Notes: a model not told the origin generated them from the letters alone. A stretch of DNA of 64,000 bases from Clostridiaceae bacterium (GCA_016287385.1 JAEEWM010000004.1:124001-188000), one strand, 5' to 3'. Shown: positions 17,624-28,947, counted from the first letter of the stretch. Numbers and translations are program-made.

Positions 17624-18403
17624 ATGAAAAAGAACAATTATCAAACCGATGTGGCTCTCTTATCCGTAACGACGACCGAGTTTCGCGCGGTTACGCACTT
17701 TCATGATTGGAAGGCAAAGACCTTTACGGGTGACGATCAGATTTATGATGTGGCTGAATTTGAACGTGACGGCCTGAAGCGATCGATTATTCACGCAAAA
17801 ATCGGCGAAATGGGTATGACGTCCGCCGCGGCGACCGCAATGAAAGTGATTTTTCTTTTTCGTCCGCGCTATCTCATTATGGTGGGAATCGCCGCCGGTG
17901 TCGTTAAAGATGAAATTGAGGATCAGCGATACGGCGACGTGATCGTTCCCGACGTCATCTGGAATTATTCCGCGGGGAAATTTGTCAGTCCGGAGCTTGC
18001 GGAAATACGCTACGGAAATATGGGCTTTCTTCCCCGGTCAACCGCCGAGAATATACCCGAGGAGATACTGCCCTATTTGCGAAAAGCGGCGGCTTCTGAG
18101 GAGAATCCGTGCCACGTATACATAGGACCTATGGCGTGCGGCAGTACCGTTGTTGCAAACAGAGAGTTGCTTGAAAAACAGATATACACCCAGTATCAAC
18201 ATACGGCGGGATTGGATATGGAATCATACGCCGTGGTATACGCCGCAAATCACGCTAACGATCCTAAACCGACACCGATTATCGTAAAAAGCGTATGCGA
18301 TTTCGCTGACAGTAAAAAATCTGATGATTATCAGCGTTTTGCCGCATATTCAAGCTGTGAGTTTGCAAAATTTCTTTATGAAAAAATCCTTCCAATGGAT
18401 TGA
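17624..18403 (+). CDS. Nucleoside phosphorylase/nucleosidase superfamily protein (MTAN-like)
   Basis: 259 residues of the PNP/UDP phosphorylase fold. Recognisable parts are the N-terminal VALLSVTTTEF strand, the IGEMGMTSAAATAMK helix, RYLIMVGIAAGVV, GPMACGSTVVAN, the ribose-binding GLDMESYAVVYAAN and the C-terminal VCDFADSKKSDDYQRFAAY. The last motif is typical of the branch that also occurs as a domain in signalling and conflict proteins, rather than of housekeeping MtnN or DeoD. Here it stands alone as an enzyme-sized protein with a strong ribosome site (GGGGGG). The likely reaction is cleavage of an N-glycosidic bond, substrate unknown. Confidence 0.75.
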   Translation: MKKNNYQTDVALLSVTTTEFRAVTHFHDWKAKTFTGDDQIYDVAEFERDGLKRSIIHAKIGEMGMTSAAATAMKVIFLFRPRYLIMVGIAAGVVKDEIEDQRYGDVIVPDVIWNYSAGKFVSPELAEIRYGNMGFLPRSTAENIPEEILPYLRKAAASEENPCHVYIGPMACGSTVVANRELLEKQIYTQYQHTAGLDMESYAVVYAANHANDPKPTPIIVKSVCDFADSKKSDDYQRFAAYSSCEFAKFLYEKILPMD

Positions 18404-18443
18404 GTTTTCAATCGGCAATAAGATCAGGAAAGGAAGCAATGGT

Positions 18444-18992
18444 TTGAGTTTTAGAAAGAATATACCCAATATTGTCACCTCGCTGAGATTTTTAGGTACC
18501 TTTATCATTTTGTTTTTAGAGCCGCTTACCATCCCCTATTTCGCGGCTTACACCGCCACAGGAATAACCGATTTGCTTGACGGCTTTCTTTCAAGAAGGC
18601 TTAACGCCGCAAGCGAACTCGGCGCCCGGCTTGACAGTGTCGCCGACCTTAGTTTTTATACGGTAAGCCTCATTAAACTTCTGCCGATACTTAGAGAAAT
18701 ACTTCCGGGATATATCTGGATTATGGTTGCAATAATGCTTGCTGTACGCATTCTTTCCTACATAATCGCCGCCTTAAAGTTTCACCGTTTTGCGGCGCAC
18801 CATACCTGGCTTAATAAAATTACCGGCGTTTTTGTTTTCGCGGTCCCGTATTTTCTCGTCACATCGTTTGACGTACCGTTCTGCTTTTTGGTTTGCCTTG
18901 CCGGCATTCTCTCAACAGCGGAAGATTTCTTCATTCATCTGACGTCTTCAAAATACGACCCGGACATCAAATCGGTGCTGTCGATAGGATAA
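18444..18992 (+). CDS. CDP-alcohol phosphatidyltransferase family membrane protein
   Basis: About 182 residues with five or six membrane helices. The diagnostic motif D-x2-DG-x2-(A/S)R-x8-G-x3-D-x3-D is present as TDLLDGFLSRR followed by GARLDSVAD. The family joins a CDP-activated lipid to an alcohol such as glycerol 3-phosphate, serine or inositol; the acceptor is not evident. The frame opens at 18324 inside the previous gene. The TTG at 18444 follows AGGAAAGGAAG with good spacing and begins the usual RKNIPNIVTSLR N-terminus, so I prefer it over the ATG at 18378. Confidence 0.85.
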   Translation: MSFRKNIPNIVTSLRFLGTFIILFLEPLTIPYFAAYTATGITDLLDGFLSRRLNAASELGARLDSVADLSFYTVSLIKLLPILREILPGYIWIMVAIMLAVRILSYIIAALKFHRFAAHHTWLNKITGVFVFAVPYFLVTSFDVPFCFLVCLAGILSTAEDFFIHLTSSKYDPDIKSVLSIG

Positions 18993-19017
18993 CGCGGCGA
19001 TATATCGGAAAATTAAA

Positions 19018-19043
19018 CACCCGCTTGTGCGGGTGCTTTTTTT
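19018..19043. terminator. Bidirectional terminator between convergent genes
   Basis: CACCCGC-TTGT-GCGGGTG (19018-19035) is followed by CTTTTTTT rightward. Leftward the same stem runs into TTTAATTTT and would end the ZIP transcript. Confidence 0.88.
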
Positions 19044-19060
19044 GTGCGCCGGAAAAGCCA

Positions 19061-19864
19061 TTATCCGAGCATGACGTCAAGCAGCATCATAACGGCAAAG
19101 CCCGCCACAATACCCATTGTGGCGATATACGGGTTTTTTATCTGATTTTTTTGACATTCAGGTATCAGCTCGTGAACTGCGACAAGTATCATGGCGCCCG
19201 CCGCAAAGGACAGCGCAAAGGGCAGAATTGATTGAACGTAAACAACGAGCGCCGCGCCTATTACGCCGGCTATCGGTTCAACGATGCCGGAAGCCTGCCC
19301 AAGCAGAAAGCTTTTAGTGCGCGAACACCCCTCGCGCCTTAAAGGCAGTGAAACCGCAGCGCCCTCCGGGAAGTTTTGAAGACCTATACCGATTGCGATA
19401 CTTATCGCGCCGGTAAGACTTTCGGGGTCGGGTGTTCCCTTTCCGAGCGCGCCGAAAGCCACTCCTACAGCCAAACCCTCGGGGATATTGTGAAGTGTTA
19501 TCGAAAGAATAAGCATAATTATCCGGTTTCTTTGCTCGGTTGTCAGATTATCGCCGATATTTGCCCTTATTGTCGCCGCTGTGACGGCTTTATCGGAAAG
19601 CCACATAAAAACCGCACCGCAAACAAAACCCGCCGTAACAATAAAATAAGCGGGAATATTGAAATTTTCTTCGGCGCGGTCAACCGCCGGTTCTAAAAGC
19701 GACCAGAAGCAGGCGGCTATCATTACACCGGACGCGAAGCCGAGCATGACGTTCAGAAGCTTCGGCGACGGCCTCTTGAAAAACACGACTGTTGCGGCGC
19801 CGAGAGCGGTTACAAACCATGTTCCGAGCGTGGCAACAAGCGCGTAGAATATATTTACAGACAT
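19061..19864 (-). CDS. ZIP-family metal transporter
   Basis: 267 residues with about eight membrane helices, similar to ZupT/GufA-type ZIP proteins that import Zn2+, Fe2+ or Mn2+. The metal-site helices are clear: HNIPEGLAVGVAFGAL in helix 4 and LQNFPEGAAVSLPLR in helix 5. The frame extends to 19933, but the ATG at 19864 has AGGAGGG 6 bases upstream and starts at the first helix. That ribosome site lies in the 3' arm of a 13-base-pair hairpin (19871-19908), so translation may be controlled. It follows spoIVA on the same strand. Confidence 0.9.
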   Translation of the reverse strand: MSVNIFYALVATLGTWFVTALGAATVVFFKRPSPKLLNVMLGFASGVMIAACFWSLLEPAVDRAEENFNIPAYFIVTAGFVCGAVFMWLSDKAVTAATIRANIGDNLTTEQRNRIIMLILSITLHNIPEGLAVGVAFGALGKGTPDPESLTGAISIAIGIGLQNFPEGAAVSLPLRREGCSRTKSFLLGQASGIVEPIAGVIGAALVVYVQSILPFALSFAAGAMILVAVHELIPECQKNQIKNPYIATMGIVAGFAVMMLLDVMLG

Positions 19865-19870
19865 GAATTT

Positions 19871-19908
19871 CCCTCCTGTACCCATTATATTTTTGGGGTA
19901 CGGGAGGG
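19871..19908 (-). promoter_or_regulatory. Hairpin that sequesters the ribosome site of the ZIP gene
   Basis: In the minus-strand RNA, CCCTCCCGTACCC (19908-19896) pairs with GGGTACAGGAGGG (19883-19871), with one mismatch and a 12-base loop. The 3' arm is the Shine-Dalgarno site of the ZIP gene. There is no U-run, so it is not a normal terminator of spoIVA. Confidence 0.6.
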
Positions 19909-19917
19909 TGAATGATT

Positions 19918-21396
19918 TCAGAGAATTATGCAAACAAGACCGTTACATCCCTCGTTTATAACACGTTCTATTGTTTCCTGAACGCGCATTCTCGCATCCG
20001 CCGGCATACGGGAAAGCTTGCTGTGGAGCCCTTCGTTTACAAGTTCGTGCAGTGATTTCCCGAATATGTTTGAATCCCATATTTTAACGGGATTCTCCTC
20101 AAATTCGCTGAGCAGATACATAACAAGGTCTTCAGACTGCTTCTCACTGCCCACAATCGGACTGACCTCAGTGGTGATATTTGCCTTCATAAGATGTATA
20201 GACGGCGCCGAAGCTTTAAGGCGGACGCCGTATCTGCCGCCCTGTTTTACAATTTCCGGCTCTTCAAGTGACAATTCTTCAATCGTGGGCATTACTATTC
20301 CGTAGCCGGTCGCCTCAACCTCGTCAAGTGCGTCCTTGACTCGCATGTACTGCGACTTGATTTTTGAAAGCTCGATTATATTTTCCATAAGCTCCTGCTC
20401 ATCTGATATTTCAATTCCTGCGGTTTGAGTCAGCACTTTATAGAAAAGTTCCGGCCTGATATTCAGTTTAATTTCCGCGCTTCCCTGCCCTAAATCAATG
20501 TTTTGTACGCCGGCGCCGTCGGATATCTCGTTTCCGTCAAAAGCGCGCTCAAAGGTGTTGATATCACGTATACGGCTGATTCCCTGCGCGGCGTTCCTGA
20601 TATTTGCCAGAAGCTCGCTTTTGAGCCAGTGATCGAGCGGCAGAGAGTTTATCCAGCGCGGGAAGTTAATTCTCATTTCTCTGACAGGAAACTCATAGAG
20701 TATCTGTGAAAGTATCTTTCGTATGTCCACTTCGTCAAGATCAAGGCAGTTGACGGGTATTACCGGGACGCCGTATTTATCCGATAACTCTTTTGAAGCG
20801 AAAACCGATGTTTCGCTTTCGGGTTCAAGACAGTTATACAACACGATATACGGCTTATGGATGCCGCTCAGTTCGTCAATCACCCTCGCTTCCGCCTCTT
20901 CATATTCCTCACGCGGTATATCGGTTATTGAGCCGTCCGTGGTAATGACAAGACCGATGGTTGAATGCTCTGTTATTACCTTTTTTGTCCCGATTTCCGC
21001 CGCCATGTTAAATGGTATCGGCTCTTCAAACCAGGGCGTTTTTACCATACGCGGCTGGTCGTTTTCAATATAACCGAGCGCGCTCGGCACTATGTAGCCT
21101 ACGCAGTCTATCAGCCGGACATTCATTGACGCGGTGTTATCAATATTTATATTAACGCCCTTTTCCGGAATGAATTTCGGCTCGGTTGTCATTATAGTCC
21201 TGCCGGAGGACGCCTGCGGCAATTCATCGTTCGCACGTTCTCTTGTATACTCTTCCGTAATATTCGGCATAACGAGCTTATCCATAAACTGCTTTATAAA
21301 GGTTGATTTGCCGGACCTTACAGGGCCTACAACACCGATATAAATATCGCCGCCGGTTCTTGCGGCAATATCCGCGTATATACTTGTATCAGCCAT
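19918..21396 (-). CDS. spoIVA: Stage IV sporulation protein A (spore coat basement ATPase)
   Basis: 492 residues, the same length as in Bacillus subtilis. SpoIVA is made in the mother cell, hydrolyses ATP and polymerises on the forespore surface as the base for the coat. The P-loop GPVRSGKSTF is near residues 24-33, with the TRAFAC-like RLIDCVGY and the SIGLVITTDGSITD stretch after it; the long C-terminal region is conserved to the end. Ribosome site GGAGGA stands 7 bases before the ATG. Its membrane anchor partner SpoVM is encoded at 37622-37705 in this window. Confidence 0.97.
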   Translation of the reverse strand: MADTSIYADIAARTGGDIYIGVVGPVRSGKSTFIKQFMDKLVMPNITEEYTRERANDELPQASSGRTIMTTEPKFIPEKGVNINIDNTASMNVRLIDCVGYIVPSALGYIENDQPRMVKTPWFEEPIPFNMAAEIGTKKVITEHSTIGLVITTDGSITDIPREEYEEAEARVIDELSGIHKPYIVLYNCLEPESETSVFASKELSDKYGVPVIPVNCLDLDEVDIRKILSQILYEFPVREMRINFPRWINSLPLDHWLKSELLANIRNAAQGISRIRDINTFERAFDGNEISDGAGVQNIDLGQGSAEIKLNIRPELFYKVLTQTAGIEISDEQELMENIIELSKIKSQYMRVKDALDEVEATGYGIVMPTIEELSLEEPEIVKQGGRYGVRLKASAPSIHLMKANITTEVSPIVGSEKQSEDLVMYLLSEFEENPVKIWDSNIFGKSLHELVNEGLHSKLSRMPADARMRVQETIERVINEGCNGLVCIIL

Positions 21397-21461
21397 AAAT
21401 ATTCCTCCGAAATTTTGTCTTTTCTGTTAGAATACTATGACCGGTGTTTCCGCTTTATGAC

Positions 21462-21492
21462 AAAAAATCGCACCCGTATAACGGATGCGATT
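21462..21492 (-). terminator. Terminator after lacZ
   Basis: On the minus strand AATCGCATCCGT (21492-21481) pairs with ACGGGTGCGATT (21477-21466) over a 3-base loop, with one G-U pair, and runs into TTTT. It isolates spoIVA from the ileS-lacZ unit. Confidence 0.8.
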
Positions 21493-21496
21493 AATT

Positions 21497-24331
<2,835 letters not shown>

Positions 24332-24336
24332 CTACC

Positions 24337-24675
24337 TCATTCAAGTTTTTCAATAATGTAATTATTCTGTTCAAGCACACGGCCTATCGCATAAATAAGG
24401 AAGAAGAATATGGCGGAAAAGACGGCAAACACAAGAACAACGCCGAACGCCACGGCAATGAATTTAGACAAATTTTTGTAAATCAGGAACGCAATCAAAA
24501 GGCCGACTACCAAATTGAGTATGGCAACAAGATAAGCGATGAATTTAATAATTTGCGCCATATTCTTAAATGCCAGATCGCCGTAAAACCCGACGGGGTC
24601 GGTGATGTTGAACTTTTTCGAGGGTATATCCATATCCTCGGAAAATTGCTCATCAAAATAATTGTTGTTTTCCAT
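24337..24675 (-). CDS. Small two-helix membrane protein
   Basis: 112 residues that I cannot place firmly. An acidic N-terminal 35 residues precede a long helix pair (IIKFIAYLVAILNLVVGLLIAFLI and FIAVAFGVVLVFAVFSAIFFFLIY), then GRVLEQNNYIIEKLE. The layout recalls small DUF4282-type proteins, but I would not name it. The ATG at 24675 with AGGAG 7 bases before it is better than the frame opening at 24684. It sits 17 bases behind ileS and 8 bases before lacZ, so all three are probably on one message. Confidence 0.7.
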   Translation of the reverse strand: MENNNYFDEQFSEDMDIPSKKFNITDPVGFYGDLAFKNMAQIIKFIAYLVAILNLVVGLLIAFLIYKNLSKFIAVAFGVVLVFAVFSAIFFFLIYAIGRVLEQNNYIIEKLE

Positions 24676-24692
24676 GATACACACTCCTAAAA

Positions 24693-27600
24693 TTATATTT
24701 TTTCAACGCCGATTTCGAGGCCGGTGCCGTTTATATCCCAGGTCTTGTTATATCCGTTTACAGCGCCGGATGTCACAGAATCGGCAAGCGTATCGGCTGA
24801 AATGCCGGCGGTATTTTTCAGGACGGTTGCAATGGCGTTTTCGTCGCCCTTGACAGTGACTCTGATGTGATCCGTTACGTTGAATGCGGCCTCTTTGCGC
24901 ATAGTCTGTATTTTGCTGACAACCTCGCGTACAAAGCCCTCTTCAAGGAGCTCCTCGGTGAGGTTTGTATCAAGGGCAACAGTTATGCCGCGATCGCTGA
25001 CTGTAAAGAAGCCCTCCTTTTGATTTGCTTCTATAAGGACATCTTCACTAAGCAGCGTAACATCGCCCGAAGGCAGATTAAGCGTTAAACTGCCTTCGCT
25101 GTCAAGAGTGCGTTTGGCGGAATCACCGTCAATTTCAGAAAGCGCCGTTCTGATTTCATTAAGCTGTTTACCGAATTTCGGACCGACCGTTTTAAGTTGC
25201 GGCTTTAATGTATAGGAAACGAAATTATCGACCTCGTCGGAGAAAAGCACGCTCTTGATATTCAGTTCGTCTTTGATTACGTCGATAAAATAATCCGGCA
25301 AATCAATATCGCACTTAACAAACATTTTACTGAGCGGCTGACGGTTCTTTATCGCCGCGCCGTTGCGGGCGGAACGTCCGAGAACGACAATTTCAAGCAC
25401 TCTGTCCATCTTGCTTTCGAGGTCAGTATCTATAAGATTTTCATCAACCTGCGGAAAAGCGCACAGATGTATGCTTTCGGGAGCGTCCTTATCGACAGAG
25501 CGTACAAGGTTCTGATAAATGCTCTCGGTCATAAACGGTATCATGGGTGCCGCCGCGAGCGCGGTGGTGAGAAGCGCCTTATAAAGCACAAGATAAGCCG
25601 TCTTTTTATCCTCGGTCATTCCCTGCACCCAATAACGCTCTCTGCCGCGGCGGACGTACCAGTTACTCATTTCGTCAACAAATGTGTCAAGCGCGCGAGC
25701 CGCCTCGGGTATCCGGTAATTGGCAAGGTTATCGTCAACCGCTTTAACCATTGAGTTAAGCTTCGATAAAAGCCATTTATCCATTACGGTGAGACTTTCA
25801 GGATTGAGTTCATGTTCGCCGGGGTTAAACTTATCAATATTCGCATAAAGAATATAGAAAGCATAGGTGTTCCAAAGTGTGCCCATGAATTTGCGCTGAC
25901 CTTCAATTACCGCTTTCCCGTTAAAGCGGTTCGGCAGCCACGGGGCGGAGTTGGTATAGAAGTACCAGCGTATTGCGTCGGCACCGTACTTTTCGAGGGC
26001 GTCAAACGGGTCGACGGCGTTGCCCTTAGATTTGGACATCTTCTGACCGTTTTCATCCTGAACGTGTCCTAAAACGATTACGTTTTTGAACGGCGCTTTG
26101 TTGAATATCAGGGTTGAAATCGCAAGCAGTGAATAAAACCATCCGCGAGTCTGGTCGACTGCCTCGGAAATGAAGTCCGCCGGGAACTGTGACTCGAACA
26201 GCTCTTTGTTTTCAAAAGGATAATGATGCTGTGCAAACGGCATTGAGCCGGAATCAAACCAGCAGTCTATAACCTCCGGCACACGGTGCATAATGCCGCC
26301 GCACTCCGGGCACTTGATAGTTACAGCGTCAATTTTCGGTCTGTGAAGCTCGATATCGTCGGGGCAGTTATCTGACATGCTCTTCAATTCATCGATACTG
26401 CCCACAGCGTGTAAATGACCGCATTCGCATTGCCATATATTAAGCGGCGTGCCCCAATAACGGTTGCGTGATATGCCCCAGTCCTGAACGTTATTGAGCC
26501 AATCGCCGAACCTGCCTTTTCCTATGCTCTCGGGTATCCAGTTAATCGTATTGTTGTTTCTTATAAGGTCATCCCTGACCTGGGTCATCTTAATAAACCA
26601 AGATTCGCGGGCGTAGTAAATAAGCGGAGTATCACAGCGCCAGCAGAACGGATAGTCGTGCTCAAATTTCGGCGCCGAGAATAACAGACCGCGTTCCTCA
26701 AGGTCAACGAGTATTTTCGGATCCGCGTCTTTTACAAATAGACCGGCGAAAGGCGTATCATCGGTCATATTGCCCTTGCCGTCCACAAATTGAACGAACG
26801 GCAGATCGTATTTTCTGCCTACACGAGCGTCGTCCTCACCGAAAGCGGGCGCGCAGTGAACAATTCCGGTACCGTCAGTCATTGTAACGTAATTATCACA
26901 CATAACGAAGAACGCTTTTTTACGCTGCTTTTGCGCAACCGGAGCCGCGCAGACGTAAAGCGGTTCATACTCTTTATATTCAAGGTCGCTGCCCGGAAAT
27001 TCCGCGAGTATCTCGTAGGGTGCTTCACCGTCACCGGCAAGCGGTGAAAGAACTTTATCAAGAAGCGGCTTCGCCATATAGTAGGTGTAGCCGTCGCAGG
27101 CTCTGACCTTGCAGTAGCACTCGTCCGGATTTACGCAGAGAGCGACGTTTGAAGGCAACGTCCACGGTGTGGTGGTCCAGGCGAGGAAATATGCTTCTTC
27201 ATCTTTAACCTTAAAACGAACGACAGCGCTGCGCTCTTTGACCGCCTTATATCCCTGCGCCACTTCATGAGAAGAGAGCGGTGTTCCGCATCGCGGACAG
27301 TACGGCACAACCTTAAAGCCCTTATACAAAAGACCTTTTTCAAAAATTTGTTTGAGCGCCCACCATTCAGATTCTATAAAACTGTTATGGTAAGTTACGT
27401 ACGGATGTTCCATATCAGCCCAGAAGCCGACGGTTTTGGAAAAATCTTCCCACATACCCTTGTATTTCCATACGCTTTCTTTACAGTGCTCGATGAATTT
27501 TTCAAGACCGTACTGTTCAATTTGCTCCTTGCCGTCAAGTCCAAGGAGTTTTTCAACTTCAAGCTCGACAGGCAAACCGTGAGTATCCCAACCGGCTTTG

Positions 27601-27842
27601 CGCGGTACCATATACCCTTTCATTGTACGGTAGCGGGGTATCATATCTTTTATAACGCGGGTCAGAACGTGACCTATATGAGGTTTACCGTTTGCGGTAG
27701 GAGGTCCGTCGTAAAAAACATACGGCTCACCCTTTGCGCGGGAATCAATACTGGTCTCGAATATTTTTTCTTTTTCCCAGAAGTCTTTGATTTCCTTTTC
27801 CTGTTCCACAAAATTAAGATTCGGTTTGATATCCTTGTACAT
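24693..27842 (-). CDS. ileS: Isoleucine--tRNA ligase, long (type 2-like)
   Basis: 1049 residues, longer than the usual 920-940 of standard bacterial IleS and closer to the eukaryote-like type 2 enzymes, some of which resist mupirocin. The HIGH motif is at 55-58 (NGKPHIGHV) and KMSKS near 601-605 in the form GQKMSKSKGN. The editing domain lies between them and an anticodon domain follows, with a long C-terminal tail. Ribosome site AGGAG precedes the ATG at 27842. A T-box-like leader with a terminator lies directly upstream, so expression should respond to uncharged tRNA-Ile. Confidence 0.96.
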   Translation of the reverse strand: MYKDIKPNLNFVEQEKEIKDFWEKEKIFETSIDSRAKGEPYVFYDGPPTANGKPHIGHVLTRVIKDMIPRYRTMKGYMVPRKAGWDTHGLPVELEVEKLLGLDGKEQIEQYGLEKFIEHCKESVWKYKGMWEDFSKTVGFWADMEHPYVTYHNSFIESEWWALKQIFEKGLLYKGFKVVPYCPRCGTPLSSHEVAQGYKAVKERSAVVRFKVKDEEAYFLAWTTTPWTLPSNVALCVNPDECYCKVRACDGYTYYMAKPLLDKVLSPLAGDGEAPYEILAEFPGSDLEYKEYEPLYVCAAPVAQKQRKKAFFVMCDNYVTMTDGTGIVHCAPAFGEDDARVGRKYDLPFVQFVDGKGNMTDDTPFAGLFVKDADPKILVDLEERGLLFSAPKFEHDYPFCWRCDTPLIYYARESWFIKMTQVRDDLIRNNNTINWIPESIGKGRFGDWLNNVQDWGISRNRYWGTPLNIWQCECGHLHAVGSIDELKSMSDNCPDDIELHRPKIDAVTIKCPECGGIMHRVPEVIDCWFDSGSMPFAQHHYPFENKELFESQFPADFISEAVDQTRGWFYSLLAISTLIFNKAPFKNVIVLGHVQDENGQKMSKSKGNAVDPFDALEKYGADAIRWYFYTNSAPWLPNRFNGKAVIEGQRKFMGTLWNTYAFYILYANIDKFNPGEHELNPESLTVMDKWLLSKLNSMVKAVDDNLANYRIPEAARALDTFVDEMSNWYVRRGRERYWVQGMTEDKKTAYLVLYKALLTTALAAAPMIPFMTESIYQNLVRSVDKDAPESIHLCAFPQVDENLIDTDLESKMDRVLEIVVLGRSARNGAAIKNRQPLSKMFVKCDIDLPDYFIDVIKDELNIKSVLFSDEVDNFVSYTLKPQLKTVGPKFGKQLNEIRTALSEIDGDSAKRTLDSEGSLTLNLPSGDVTLLSEDVLIEANQKEGFFTVSDRGITVALDTNLTEELLEEGFVREVVSKIQTMRKEAAFNVTDHIRVTVKGDENAIATVLKNTAGISADTLADSVTSGAVNGYNKTWDINGTGLEIGVEKI

Positions 27843-27861
27843 AACTTGCTCCTTTACGAAC

Positions 27862-27893
27862 TAAAAAATAACCCTGTCCACAATAGGACAGGG
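27862..27893 (-). terminator. Terminator of the ileS leader
   Basis: CCCTGTCC and GGACAGGG (27893-27886 and 27879-27872) form an 8-base stem and are followed by a U-rich run about 20 bases before ileS. This is where a T-box leader would place its conditional terminator. Confidence 0.8.
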
Positions 27894-28080
27894 ATAAACC
27901 GCTGAAAACCACCTATACGAACCGACATTCGCGCCGCTGTAACGGGTATGGCGTCCGGCGGGCGCTAATAGAAAACTTTCACGCCGCAGTTCGGGAGTGA
28001 TTTAGCGTTAATGCTTTACCGGCCTTACACCGCCGCCGGCTCGCTTAAAAAGCATATAAAAACGCTACCGTCTCCGTCAT
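27862..28080 (-). promoter_or_regulatory. T-box-like leader of the ileS operon
   Basis: Reading the minus strand, a stem I candidate forms from TAGCGTT (near 28068) with AACGCTA (near 28004) and an inner GCTTT/AAAGC pair. A T-box-like GGTGGT (27913-27908) follows, then AGCGG. Next is a terminator, CCCTGTCC (27893-27886 region) pairing with GGACAGGG and followed by TTATTTTTT. ATT at 28012-28010 could be the isoleucine specifier. The GGTGG core and terminator support a T-box, but stem I is short and the specifier is uncertain. Confidence 0.65.
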
Positions 28081-28149
28081 AACTTTTAACAACCATATTT
28101 TAACACATTTTTTCCAAAAAATCAATAATAATTATGTGAGAAAATTTCA

Positions 28150-28178
28150 TTGACTGCGTGTATATCATATGTTAAAAT
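28150..28178 (+). promoter_or_regulatory. SigA-type promoter of the small dockerin gene
   Basis: TTGACT (28150-28155), 17 bases, TAAAAT (28173-28178), 62 bases before the ATG. Confidence 0.65.
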
Positions 28179-28239
28179 ATCAATGCAGGTTTTTACGCTG
28201 CGCATAAATACACAACGTTAGTTTTTTGGAGGGTTCGGG

Positions 28240-28890
28240 ATGAAATATTTCAGCAAAGTTTTGGCACTTATACTTTCTGTATCGTTACTGTTTTCTTTTT
28301 CCGTTTTAACTGTTACGGTCAATGCCGAACAGGGTGATTATACAGGCGGAACCGAACCGATTGATCACGAGCATAACTATGTACCGCAGGTGATCAACCC
28401 TACCTGCACCGAAAAAGGTTACACGGTTTATACCTGCTCAATATGTCACGATACTTATATCGCGGATTATACTGATACTATCGACCATACAACCGGCGAA
28501 TGGATTACCGATTCGGAAAAGCACTGGCACGTATGTACCTCCTGCACCGTAACCCTTGACGAGGCGCCGCACAGTTATGAATGGGTGGTAACCAAACCCG
28601 CAACAGCCGAAGAGACCGGTCTTAAAGAGGAGATTTGTTCGGTGTGCGGTCATAAGTCGGGTCAGAGTCAAGTGATACCGGTGTCGGCCGGCGGGCATAT
28701 CCCCGGCGATATCAACGGCGACGGTAATCTTAACAATAAGGACCTGACAAGGCTTTTCCAGTACCTTTCCGACTGGGATGTTGAAGTGAATTCAGAAGCG
28801 CTCGACGTTAACGGCGACGGCAGTGTAAACAACAAGGACCTGACAAGGCTTTTCCAGTACCTTTCCGATTGGGATGTTGAAATCCACTGA
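28240..28890 (+). CDS. Small secreted protein with C-terminal type I dockerin
   Basis: 216 residues. A signal peptide occupies about 1-29 (VLALILSVSLLFSFSVL then VNAEQ). Residues about 30-150 hold two or three Cys/His-rich segments of the kind TCTEKGYTVYTCSICHDTY, HWHVCTSC and EEICSVCGHKSG, which recall the short repeats in many clostridial surface proteins. Residues 153-216 are a dockerin with two Ca-loop/helix repeats (DINGDGNLNNKDLTRLFQYL and DVNGDGSVNNKDLTRLFQYL). No enzyme domain is visible. The C-terminal half matches the end of the 1260-residue protein at 53787-57569. It has its own promoter and terminator. Confidence 0.85.
   Translation: MKYFSKVLALILSVSLLFSFSVLTVTVNAEQGDYTGGTEPIDHEHNYVPQVINPTCTEKGYTVYTCSICHDTYIADYTDTIDHTTGEWITDSEKHWHVCTSCTVTLDEAPHSYEWVVTKPATAEETGLKEEICSVCGHKSGQSQVIPVSAGGHIPGDINGDGNLNNKDLTRLFQYLSDWDVEVNSEALDVNGDGSVNNKDLTRLFQYLSDWDVEIH
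28738..28881 (+). repeat. Near-identical direct repeats encoding the two dockerin halves
   Basis: The 48 bases at 28738-28785 recur at 28834-28881 with a single difference (C28773 against T28869), a period of 96 bases. Dockerin halves normally share only protein similarity, so this points to recent duplication or gene conversion. Confidence 0.9.
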
Positions 28891-28908
28891 TAAATATTTA
28901 TCTTTCAG

Positions 28909-28934
28909 GCGGTGAGTTTCCTCACCGCTTTTTC
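28909..28934 (+). terminator. Terminator of the small dockerin gene
   Basis: GCGGTGAG-TTTC-CTCACCGC (28909-28928) followed by TTTTTC. Confidence 0.88.
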
Positions 28935-28947
28935 TTTATATTTAATA

